A stretch of DNA of 38,212 bases from Enteropsectra breve (Eukaryota > Microsporidia), in the NCBI GenBank assembly GCA_024243835.1, contig JALPMN010000621.1, forward strand, positions 1 through 38,212. Reading direction: 5' to 3'. Position 1 is the stretch's first letter. Each line of letters starts with the position of its first letter. The position numbers were made by a program, and so were the translations under genes. Below the pieces are notes generated by a model. That model searched no databases. It was not told the DNA's origin and saw only the letters and a program-made list of their open reading frames with translations. Below are positions 1 to 7,413 of this stretch, one piece after another.

Positions 1-1242
1 TTTGTAGAATACGATTTGATGAACATCTGTGAGTTCGATCAGGCGCTGGCTCGGCGCCTTGCTGCGTGCGGACCAGACAACAGCAGCTTCTGTGAGGATG
101 AGATCGTAAACTACTCGAATGCAGCACTAAACAAGGTAATTAGCTATGTGGTTGACTTTCTTTCATCGGTGATGCTAGACGAGTACAAATACTGCACGGT
201 CTATGACTTCATCCACACGATTGAGATGCTGAACAAAATGAACGACGATCCACGTATTTTTGAGTTCTTCAAGAATATAGAAGGGAAGATAATGAAGTTT
301 TCTGAGCAGCTTGACCAGGATTTTGAAAATGCGGTGGCGGCAGAGCTTGTGGGGCCAGCGGACAGGAATGTCTACAAGGGAACGATTAACATCAGGGCTG
401 CATTCAGATCGGCCTGGCAGCATTTCGTGGTGAATGACGGTGCCTATAAATACGCCAAGATAGACATCCTTGCAAAGTTCGCAGCAAACAGGCTCTATCA
501 ATGCCTAAATGAGAGTCTCGAGTTTTTAGTTCAGGCATATTCCAACCAGCAGTATCTCTTCTACCTGTTTTACTGCCGCTTTATTACAAAGATTCTGGAC
601 TGCATCAGCGACACGGCAGAGAACAAGCTCATTATCTGGGCCTTTGTGGAGCTGCTTGCTCCTGAAGTAATTCCCAGCTTTACCGCGCAGTACCTGGAGA
701 TATTAAAACACGAATACTTGGGAAAATACCTGGAAAGGCCTGAGGCGTGGTTCATCTTCAAGAACATCATAAGGCTGCTCAAATACAACAGGGAGTATGA
801 GCTGTGCATCACAGACTTCTTCCAGAGAAAGAACTTCTACACAAAGCGCTACAACCTGTATCTGAGCTTCCTTTGCCCAGAGTACTGCGTGGCGCTGAAG
901 AACCTTTTTAACTGTCTGCGGATCAAAAAGGAAATCGATAGAAACGGAAACGAGTTTTTCGGTGCCTACTACAACTTATATAGAGGAACGGCAGAGATCT
1001 ACTCATATGCTGTTCTTATAGACCATCTGAATGAAAATGGAGTTATTACCAATGCTGCAATACAGGAGCTTAATTCTATGATAGACAGAAACGAGCGGGT
1101 CAGTGAGATCGTGCTGAGCTTGATACTGAGAAGCAGGGGAGCAAATGTCCCACAGGGAATCACGTCAGCCGTAAACACTATTTTAAAAAGGGATGATTTA
1201 AAAGAAACTGTAAAAAAATATAACGAATTGTTCAATAAATAG
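1..1242 (+). CDS. NOT1: CCR4-NOT complex scaffold NOT1, C-terminal part (5' end outside window)
   Basis: The frame is open from base 1, so the gene enters from the left; the first ATG (19) is probably internal. The 408 residues resemble the conserved C-terminal NOT1 domain: a start like NLINIxEFDxALA, then a helical region with a PEVIPSFTAQYLEIL segment matching the family's ExVPGFAFAWLELI, a YLSFLCPEYCVALKNLF segment matching the family's PPNCVQLRNLIL, and a final YYNLYRGTAEIYSYAVL block matching the family's YYFLNAIxNQLRYPNSHT. In fungi and animals this part docks NOT2 and NOT3/5 and so holds the cytoplasmic deadenylase complex together. An AATAAA (1234-1239) overlaps the last codons before TAG, a likely poly(A) signal inside the coding region. 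The family call is by alignment from memory, with fair confidence. Confidence 0.75.
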   Translation, partial: FVEYDLMNICEFDQALARRLAACGPDNSSFCEDEIVNYSNAALNKVISYVVDFLSSVMLDEYKYCTVYDFIHTIEMLNKMNDDPRIFEFFKNIEGKIMKFSEQLDQDFENAVAAELVGPADRNVYKGTINIRAAFRSAWQHFVVNDGAYKYAKIDILAKFAANRLYQCLNESLEFLVQAYSNQQYLFYLFYCRFITKILDCISDTAENKLIIWAFVELLAPEVIPSFTAQYLEILKHEYLGKYLERPEAWFIFKNIIRLLKYNREYELCITDFFQRKNFYTKRYNLYLSFLCPEYCVALKNLFNCLRIKKEIDRNGNEFFGAYYNLYRGTAEIYSYAVLIDHLNENGVITNAAIQELNSMIDRNERVSEIVLSLILRSRGANVPQGITSAVNTILKRDDLKETVKKYNELFNK

Positions 1243-1350
1243 CTTATAAAGGAAACACTTATATATTTTTGTTAACAACGGATTGTTGGTTTAAAGGAAT
1301 ATTTAATGGCATGGGCGTAAAAATATAATGCTATTTAACAATTTTACTTT

Positions 1351-1674
1351 CTAATGGAGCTGCAAGCCACAAATCGGGCAGTTTTGTTTTAGTTTTAGAC
1401 ATGGCAATAACGCTGTTGCAGCAGAATTGGCTATGCAGAAGCATTCAGCCACATCTTCTATACAGTGGCTTTCTTTAAAAAGGACACCATGATTAAAATG
1501 CTTTAAAAAATGCATGCACTATTTTCATATAGAGATATTACAGTATTGATAAGGCGTTAAATTTATGATACTCTATCCAGTAAGGAGAAATACTAGAGCA
1601 TGTATAGCAATGAAGTTATTTATTTTTTGATTCAGAAATGCATCTGAAATAATTGAAGAGGGATGAGCCATCAT
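1351..1674 (-). pseudogene. Interrupted reading frame with a TFB4 (TFIIH p34)-like C-terminus
   Basis: One minus-strand frame of 108 codons begins at ATG 1674, overlapping the stop of the PDCD5-like gene, and is broken by three stops (codons 34, 50, 52). Its last 54 codons (ATG 1515 to TAG 1351) form an uninterrupted ORF ending in a Cys-rich tail with AECFC, a further Cys, then NCPICG. This resembles the C-terminal zinc region of TFIIH subunit TFB4 (RAACFC...CxxC...CxxC), but one Cys pair is missing. A segment at codons 13-26 weakly recalls the TFB4 stretch FMNRSNKLAVIA. The von Willebrand core is absent. It is either a decayed TFB4 copy or a chance ORF; the similarity is weak. Confidence 0.3.
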
Positions 1675-1952
1675 ATGTCATTTATATCATCCAGCTCATA
1701 GAAGCTTGTTCTTCTTTGTATCTCTATGTTTACTTTTTTATCTAAAAGACCCACGATGCTCATGTACGTATCATAGTCTATCGTGGATTTATTGGTGCGG
1801 AAATATGAGAGTAATGCTTCTTTTGTCATCGCATGCTTCTGCTTGTTTATCACCTCAAGCATGTTAAAGGCCTTGTATGCACGATCATCGCAAATTTGCT
1901 TTAGCAGCATATCTGTGCCGGAATCTCCGTTTGCTGGCTGACCATTTTGCAT
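1671..1952 (-). CDS. PDCD5/TFAR19-like small protein
   Basis: This 93-residue ORF starts at ATG 1952 with CCCTGCA directly before it, a CCC-type microsporidian promoter motif. The order of features fits the PDCD5 family (archaeal to human, about 110-130 residues): a polar N-terminus, a helix like ILxQVLDxxARxRL (here MLLKQICDDRAYKAFNML), a middle helix pair, and a C-terminal basic-then-acidic tail (IQRRTSFYELDD against FNRRKxMDSDEDD). PDCD5 proteins form a three-helix bundle, and in animals and yeast they act with the CCT chaperonin and tubulin and in stress responses. Sequence identity is modest, so the function is inferred only from the family. It is the only clear gene between NOT1 and the coiled-coil gene. 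Confidence 0.6.
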   Translation of the reverse strand: MQNGQPANGDSGTDMLLKQICDDRAYKAFNMLEVINKQKHAMTKEALLSYFRTNKSTIDYDTYMSIVGLLDKKVNIEIQRRTSFYELDDINDI

Positions 1953-1956
1953 TGCA

Positions 1957-1959
1957 GGG
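1957..1959 (-). promoter_or_regulatory. CCC-like motif before PDCD5-like gene
   Basis: CCC lies 4 bases before ATG 1952 on the minus strand, the same arrangement as at most other starts in this window. Confidence 0.5.
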
Positions 1960-2280
1960 ATTATTTCTTAAAAATTTTCAAAACACTATTCCGGCATTTT
2001 ATAAAATAGACAAAGCTATATAGCAGCATTCTACTAGATACAAAGGTATCACTGATTGAAAAAAACCTAAAACAAGAAATAAAGACGCGCGTAAATTCTT
2101 CATATTTTTTGATCAAAAAAAGATGTGTGCAGCTCGAAAAACAATAAATAGACCTGAAATTATTGTTCAAAAAGTAAAATATAAGTTAAGTATCATAAAT
2201 TTAGTATTGTAGTTATTTTAGATCATTTGTTTATATTATAATGGTTATTGGTAAAAACACAAGGCACCTAGATGCTGCAC
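1960..2280. other. Spacer, nothing recognised
   Basis: AT-rich spacer between the PDCD5-like gene and the coiled-coil gene, both on the minus strand. A 69-codon minus-strand frame here has no ATG near its start and biased Phe/Ser content, so I do not call it a gene. Confidence 0.5.
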
Positions 2281-3657
2281 TCAGTGCTTTTTTAGCCCCA
2301 TAAAGTCTGCAAGCCTCTTTTCGCAGTCTATTTTCTCTTTTTCTAGTATTTTCTTGGCAAAATAATCCTTCTCGTTTGTAAGCCTGTCTTCCAACTCTTT
2401 TCTTTTCTGCTGCAATTCATTTATTGGAAATTCGCCACTTATTCTTTTTTGAAACATGTCAATCAGAGTCTTTTGTCTTGCAATTATTTCATTCTTGTTT
2501 TTAAGGCTTGCTGCTGCTTTAGTCAGCTCTGTATTGAATAGAACTAAGTCTCTTTTAAGCTTGACATTTTTTTCACTCAGTTTTTGAATTATCTGAGTAA
2601 AGTTTAAATTCTGGCCTTGCACCGATGCTACCGTTTTCTTGTACTCCTCAATCTGTGCATTGAGCTTTTCGCTGTCGCCAGCACTAAGTTGTTTTTCGAG
2701 CATCCCTATTTTTGCAGTCTTTTCTTCAAGCAGCTCCTCTTTTCGTTTGTTTTCATTCGACATCCGTGCCATGCTGCTTTGCAGCGTTTTAAGCAAGTCT
2801 TCCTCAAGTTGCGAGTTAAGGCTCTCCCCATTTTCTCTCAGAACAGCAATAAGACCCTCTTTGAGTATGCTATTTTCTTTTGACAGCTGCTCAACCTGTG
2901 CACGGTGCTCGTTACTCTGCTTATAAATTATGTTTTTCAGTCGTTCAGACTCCTCAGACTTTTTTACTGCGATATCAGCAATTTTATGTTGCGTAGTGCT
3001 CAGCTTTAGCAGCTTTTCCCTAATTTCCAGAAGCTCCGCCTTCATTCTGTCTGAGCTCTTCTCCCATTTTTTTGAAATGGCCTTTAAACGGCTGTTCTCG
3101 CTGGGCTGCTCCTGTGTGCTGTGAATGCTTAGTATTTCAGCTGCGGCATCACTGTTTCCCACTAAAAGCTGTGAGTAGCACTCATCAATTACCCTTTTAT
3201 TTTCCTGCCTAATATTGCTCAGGCCCTCAATTTTTGTGTTTAGTTTCTGGAATAGCGTCAAAATTGTGTCCATATAGACGTCGTTGGGAGTGCTTTTATT
3301 CATAGACATTTCTCTTTCATCAAAGCTCTCCATGCTGGCTTGTCTGGCTTTTTTATCACCAAACAGATCGTGGTCTGTTTCTGCCCCAATTTTGGGCTCC
3401 TGGCTCCTGGGCGCCACTACCTGTTTGTTTTTACCTTTATATTTTATGTGTTCCGCAAAAGCAATTACTTTTTTGCCAATTAAGCTCATTGGTGCCGCAT
3501 TTTCGGGCAGCATACACTTTATCTCAAGCCCGTTTGCTGAAAAATCCTGTATGGGTTCCTTGTCATCAAAAAGAGCATCAAAATTGTCATCCATCAAAGA
3601 TATTGGTGCATTTAGCCCCTGTTCATCTGGGCTGCCCTTGTCTCCATCCTGCTCCAT
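2281..3657 (-). CDS. Coiled-coil protein, family not recognised
   Basis: This 458-residue protein is supported as a gene by its length, even codon use and a CCC triplet touching the ATG (3657). Residues 1-120 are polar, acidic and probably disordered, with two acidic Phe patches (DDNFDALFDD, DHDLFGD). From about residue 125 to the end it is almost entirely charged heptads typical of a long coiled coil (runs such as KELLEEKTAKIGMLEKQL and NEKDYFAKKILEKEKI). There is no signal peptide or membrane segment. Such proteins are often cytoskeletal, spindle-pole, Golgi-tether or polar-tube-associated structural proteins, but nothing here decides between these. Coiled-coil bias would make database hits misleading. 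Confidence 0.75.
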   Translation of the reverse strand: MEQDGDKGSPDEQGLNAPISLMDDNFDALFDDKEPIQDFSANGLEIKCMLPENAAPMSLIGKKVIAFAEHIKYKGKNKQVVAPRSQEPKIGAETDHDLFGDKKARQASMESFDEREMSMNKSTPNDVYMDTILTLFQKLNTKIEGLSNIRQENKRVIDECYSQLLVGNSDAAAEILSIHSTQEQPSENSRLKAISKKWEKSSDRMKAELLEIREKLLKLSTTQHKIADIAVKKSEESERLKNIIYKQSNEHRAQVEQLSKENSILKEGLIAVLRENGESLNSQLEEDLLKTLQSSMARMSNENKRKEELLEEKTAKIGMLEKQLSAGDSEKLNAQIEEYKKTVASVQGQNLNFTQIIQKLSEKNVKLKRDLVLFNTELTKAAASLKNKNEIIARQKTLIDMFQKRISGEFPINELQQKRKELEDRLTNEKDYFAKKILEKEKIDCEKRLADFMGLKKH

Positions 3658-3660
3658 GGG
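3658..3660 (-). promoter_or_regulatory. CCC motif abutting the coiled-coil gene start
   Basis: AAAAACCC runs directly into the ATG at 3657 on the minus strand. Confidence 0.55.
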
Positions 3661-3912
3661 TTTTTATTGTGGTTTGCAAAAGAAATTATAAATCAAAACT
3701 ATAGAACATCATGCAATTTACAAGTAGAACAAAAAAAAGTACGAGAACACGTATAATATTAATAATGAACCATTACATACCTCTTATAAAAATAGATGCG
3801 CCGATGGTTATTCAATAACTACAGTATCGTTGTGCATTTACTTGCTAATGCTATTTGTTGTTGCTGCCATATAGTTTGCATATGTTATAATGTATAGTTT
3901 TTATATTTTTAA

Positions 3913-3994
3913 GGTAGTATAGCAAAGTGGTTAACGCGGTAGATTGCTAATCTATTTCCCTATGGGAGCGTGAGTTCGAATCTCACTACTATCG
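3913..3994 (+). tRNA. tRNA-Ser(GCU)
   Basis: An 82-nt class II tRNA folds without an intron. The 7-bp acceptor stem pairs 3913-3919 with 3987-3993 (one G-T pair). The anticodon arm is 3939-3943 with 3951-3955 and has loop TTGCTAA, giving anticodon GCT at 3946-3948, which reads AGC/AGU serine codons. A long variable arm (CCC/GGG stem, 3958-3966) and discriminator G (3994) are both serine identity features. The T arm pairs 3970-3974 with 3982-3986 around TTCGAAT. The internal A box (AGTGGTTAACGC) and B box (GTTCGAATC) are present and no CCA is encoded. A T-run (TTTTATTTTTTT) from 3995 is the expected Pol III terminator. It is the only tRNA I find in the window. Confidence 0.97.
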
Positions 3995-4009
3995 TTTTAT
4001 TTTTTTGAG
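3995..4009 (+). terminator. Pol III T-run terminator of tRNA-Ser
   Basis: Two T-runs (4 and 7 T) start at the base after the discriminator, as expected for RNA polymerase III termination. Confidence 0.8.
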
Positions 4010-4121
4010 ATGCATTTTTAATTCAAAATAATTATACAATACATTGCTTCTTGGCATAATCCTTTTACTGCTTAATCTACAGTTCTAAGTAGATTTTTTG
4101 TAGTTACTGTGCTTTTAGCTT

Positions 4122-4346
4122 TTACTTGACACTTTCTTGTTTTTCATTCGGATACAGAAGCACATGATAGATCTCTACACCATAAACTTCATCTAAAAAA
4201 GAATTCATTATGCTGACTGCTCCAGGTATAAAAACCAAATTAAACTTTGAGTTTAAAAACTCATGATTGAGAAGGAACATTCAGACCTTTTCAGCTTCGC
4301 TCAATGAAATACTCAGTAGCACCACCCATGCCTCATTGTATGCAGT
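4122..4346 (-). pseudogene. Protein-like frame broken by one TGA; unrecognised
   Basis: On the minus strand a frame opens after a stop at 4347-4349, runs 21 codons (reading ...NEAWVVLLSISLSEAEKV), meets TGA at 4281-4283, then continues as ATG 4280 plus 51 codons to TAA 4122-4124 (containing FLNSKFNLVFIPGAVSIM and GVEIYHVLLYPNEK). The amino-acid mix and alternating hydrophobic/charged pattern look like a folded domain, unlike a random AT-rich translation. No family is recognised. Either this is the tail of a decayed gene, or the 52-codon downstream ORF is a live small gene. It occupies part of the 587-bp spacer between the tRNA and ORMDL; I see nothing else in that spacer. Confidence 0.4.
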
Positions 4347-4581
4347 TTAATGGCTGAATCAGCAGGTTAAATAAATTAAAAAAATGCTTGGAGAACCCTA
4401 TGCAGGAAATGACGCACTTAAATCAATAATTCCTTACAAAGTCCATTTTATAAAAAGTCAAAGATCTTCTCCTACAAGAGTCAAAGCTTATGAGATGTAA
4501 AATAACCTATTTAATTTATAGCTCATAACGATAAAGTACATATGAGGTGTATAGCCAAATCATCATAGCAAGATGTCAATG

Positions 4582-5025
4582 CTAATCATGTCTATTTATT
4601 CCAAAAATTCTTTTCATGTGCATAAATCCCAGCTTAGGAACAACAACGAGCACTAGCGAAATGATGGCGATGAAATAGAGCGGGGTATTCCACACAGCCA
4701 TCCGGTTGGCAAGCATAAAGAGCAGTACGGGGTACACAGACATAAATATCAGCGTAGGGGTGTGCTTCAGCTGCACCGTTATCTGCTCCCAAAACGTGTA
4801 GTCCCTGTAGTTTGAATCGAACGGATCACCAACAATCCAGTGGAAGAAGAGAAAAGTGATGATGTTGTAGCAGATAACGGTCAGCTGCCATCCCTTGTTC
4901 TGTCCAAATATTTGTGAAAAGACGATCCAGAAAAAGAAAGTCAGGATGAAATGCATCGTCCAGCTCCCCCTTTGTATCGTCCATGAAATGTTCTGCGAAA
5001 CGCATATTTCCTTTTGCTTTGCCAT
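4582..5025 (-). CDS. ORM1: ORMDL-family ER membrane protein (serine palmitoyltransferase regulator)
   Basis: The 147-residue product shows the ORMDL signature throughout: an N-terminal NISWTIQRGSW (family N.nW.nsrG.W), two pairs of hydrophobic segments, GDPFDSNYRDYTFWEQI (family GTPFET...LThWEQ), and a C-terminal VPKLGFMHMKRIFGIN (family IPKLPQLHGVRIFGIN). ORM proteins sit in the ER membrane and inhibit serine palmitoyltransferase, the first step of sphingolipid synthesis. The length equals the animal proteins (about 153) and lacks the long phosphorylated N-terminal extension of yeast Orm1/2. A longer frame exists, but its first codon is TTG; ATG 5025 is the first ATG. No CCC motif precedes it. 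Confidence 0.92.
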   Translation of the reverse strand: MAKQKEICVSQNISWTIQRGSWTMHFILTFFFWIVFSQIFGQNKGWQLTVICYNIITFLFFHWIVGDPFDSNYRDYTFWEQITVQLKHTPTLIFMSVYPVLLFMLANRMAVWNTPLYFIAIISLVLVVVPKLGFMHMKRIFGINRHD

Positions 5026-5524
5026 TCTCTTGTGTTCTTTCCGCAAATTAATGTTTTATGTTACATTCCACTGTCCAATAAAAAATAAAAGAGATCAATC
5101 AAATTAAAATTACGTTCGTTTACAAAAACAGCACTGCGAATATGGAGCGACAAGAACTTTATGCTGGCCTTTGAGTGAATATCAAGCTAGGGAGATCTCA
5201 GCATTATCAATACGTATTAAAGCCGCTAAATAAAACCTCTCTTATGCTTTAAACTTAATCATGATTTTTAAATATTAATGTGTTATGAATAAAGTGTTAG
5301 AATATCGAATAAATATAATGCCCATTTTATTTTACTATAGACATGGCCTTACAAAGACATTAGCGCTGTTTTCTCCTTGCTTTTTACGATAAAAAATGTT
5401 AAATATTCATAATCCATAAGTGTTTTACTGCATGCATTGATTATAAGCGACTGATGTTTAGAACTAAAGATGTTAAACCGTCAGAAACTATTTTATATTT
5501 TTTAATGCAAAAAAGAGTGTTTCA
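5026..5524. other. Spacer with a faint decayed frame (5142-5252, +)
   Basis: About 500 bp between ORMDL and the RRP6-like gene. A plus-strand frame from ATG 5142 to TAA 5250-5252 has a single internal TGA (5172-5174) and a protein-like composition, but it is only 37 codons long. I see no RNA gene or repeat here. Confidence 0.3.
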
Positions 5525-6760
5525 TCAGTCTGAAGAAATTACAAGCTCAGACGATGAGTCTTCCTGCTCCACAGTAACGTTAAAGTTCCTGTACTTCACG
5601 CTTGATAGTGTATCTGCTGCTATTTCTTCAACTAGCAACTGCTCATTGGTGGTATTGTTTTTTGTTTTAAGTCTTTCTAGAGAAAATCCTTCTTTATTTT
5701 TTATTAATATGAGTATAAAATCACCGGCATGCAACCTCGATATTGGTGACAGCTTTCCCAACAAAAAATCATAATCTTCGATTGTTTTTGGAGCCTTTAC
5801 AATTAGGGTAAGCAGCTGCGTGTCATTCATGACATACTCAGCACTCTCGTTGTACTTTTCAGCCAGATATGCTCGGAGGTTATACAGCTCTGCACAAAAT
5901 TCCGTGGATGTCTCTAGGGAGTATTTGTGCATGAATTTCGATATTTTGTTTGAGTATTCGGGGATGTATTTTTCATAGTGTGCCTGTGTGTTTATGTTTT
6001 GCGCAATGTCCGAACTGTAGTTAATGAGGTATTCCATTTCAACGGTATTAATTGGCCTTACTCTCCAGTCAAGATACATATGCTGTATAGGCAGTGTGAA
6101 ATTTATGTAGCAGCTCATCTTTCCGAGCTCTTCGGAGATTCTTCTCACACATTCGCGGCAGTGTATTATCTTTTGCACCGCACAGCTCCATAGCTTCAAA
6201 GACGGCAAATGCCTGCGCAGTTTTAAAGCATCTACAATAAAAAGTTGTCCATTGGGTGTTCCCAGCACAATCCAGCAGATAAATGGGACGTAAGTTCTGT
6301 ACGAATGGTCACATATCTGAATGCTTGCATGCGACAGTGTTTCATCCAAATGCATCAGTTCTTCTTCTGTATCTACAAAAGTATAACTGTCAGGGACTTT
6401 CCAAGTGGTATTTATGATGAAAGGGCAGTTGCATTCTCTGTTTACAGGCTGCAAGCTAGCGATTGAAGGCTTTGGGCAGTTCCTGGACACCACTCCTACT
6501 ATAGCCCCATTGCTGCGGAGATAAATGAAATCATCTTTGTGCTTTGGTGTTTGTGGCAGCATTTTGGAGAGGAGCTGGTTGGCTTTTCCCTCGGCTTGTT
6601 TGGTTTGAGAAATGAGACTTGTCATTTTTTCTTTTATTTCCCTTATCTCGTCCAGTGCTTGCTTGTTGTTTATATCTATGCTCGGCAGAATCCAGTTAAT
6701 CTCCTTGACCAATTCAGCAACAATGTCGAGCAAACTCATCGCAGCGGAGAAGCGTTGCAT
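5525..6760 (-). CDS. RRP6: RRP6/EXOSC10-like exosome protein with degenerate nuclease site
   Basis: The 411-residue protein keeps the RRP6 layout: an N-terminal helical PMC2NT-like region (1-60), a linker with CPFIINTTW resembling the NPYxxEI segment, an RNase D-type domain (about 130-255: TFVDTEEELMHL, HSYRTY, IVDALKLR, DWRVRPI) and a C-terminal HRDC-like domain (about 285-360). RRP6 is the nuclear 3'-5' exonuclease attached to the RNA exosome. Here the catalytic acids are gone: the DLE of motif I is replaced by Q148-I-C150, the motif II Asp after H200 is not present (HCRECVRRI), motif III reads YSSDI with Tyr and Asp misplaced, and about 30 residues are missing before D231-W232. It is probably a structural or Rrp47/exosome-docking relic of the enzyme. 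ATG 6760 is used; Met8 (6739) is possible. Confidence 0.8.
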   Translation of the reverse strand: MQRFSAAMSLLDIVAELVKEINWILPSIDINNKQALDEIREIKEKMTSLISQTKQAEGKANQLLSKMLPQTPKHKDDFIYLRSNGAIVGVVSRNCPKPSIASLQPVNRECNCPFIINTTWKVPDSYTFVDTEEELMHLDETLSHASIQICDHSYRTYVPFICWIVLGTPNGQLFIVDALKLRRHLPSLKLWSCAVQKIIHCRECVRRISEELGKMSCYINFTLPIQHMYLDWRVRPINTVEMEYLINYSSDIAQNINTQAHYEKYIPEYSNKISKFMHKYSLETSTEFCAELYNLRAYLAEKYNESAEYVMNDTQLLTLIVKAPKTIEDYDFLLGKLSPISRLHAGDFILILIKNKEGFSLERLKTKNNTTNEQLLVEEIAADTLSSVKYRNFNVTVEQEDSSSELVISSD

Positions 6761-6860
6761 TCAAAAATTTTATAAAGTTCAGACAAAAATTTATACACAG
6801 AAAACGGTATAGATCCTGGTTGTTGGGAATACAGACAGGCAATTAATTTATCAGAGCAAC

Positions 6861-7319
6861 ATGATTTTTAAAGTTATAAATATTCGATTGAATGTAAGTA
6901 AAATTAAATTGAGCAGAGCAAAATTGAAATCAGCTTGTGGCTATTAGAATCCCGTGGAATGTCTACGAAACTATTATAGTCTGAGACACAATGTAAAACA
7001 AATTATATCGTATATTTGCTTGAAAAGTGCAAAATAAGGAAAATGGCAGAAAATTTTTGATTACACAAATTTGAATGAATGTTTTGGAAATGACTTCTTT
7101 AGTTCAAAAAATGAGATAGAGGGGGTAAATGCTATACACTGGAACTATAAAAGCAAAAAGTTGCTCGCTATTTATAGTTCTCGGTAAAAATTATCATCGG
7201 TCTCAGCAGGGATATTTCGCTGCAGGCCTAACACAATTTTAGACATGAGAATTGAAATTACTGAAAGACAACAGTTATTTGAGAATAGGATTCATATTCT
7301 TGTCCTCTGGGTGCCTTGA
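6861..7319 (+). pseudogene. Decayed gene: 153-codon frame with three stops, WD-repeat-like
   Basis: A single plus-strand frame runs from ATG 6861 to TGA 7317-7319 with only three internal stops (TAG 6945, TAA 7035, TAA 7185), far fewer than AT-rich spacer should give over 153 codons. The segments read like ordinary protein (NPVECLRNYYSLRHNVKQII; WQKIFDYTNLNECFGNDFF; EGVNAIHWNYKSKKLLAIYS). The last of these resembles a WD40 strand such as those in dynein intermediate chains (VtsldWsp...LLvaSY). It lies in the 653-bp spacer between the divergently oriented neighbours RRP6-like and EFL1. I judge it a pseudogene; the WD40 link is weak. Confidence 0.5.
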
Positions 7320-7413
7320 TAAGACTTTAAAGCGTTGAAAATTTATATGTTTTTATTGTATGTATTGACGTATTGAAGTTAGGCTTTCTCTAAAAATTAA
7401 AGAATCATGCTTT

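Noticed and set aside
1961..2170. 69-codon minus-strand ORF
   Set aside because: First codon is TTG, Phe/Ser-rich composition, no start motif and no family.
2617..3704. Plus-strand ORFs opposite the coiled-coil gene
   Set aside because: Antisense shadows with Cys/Ser/Phe-rich composition.
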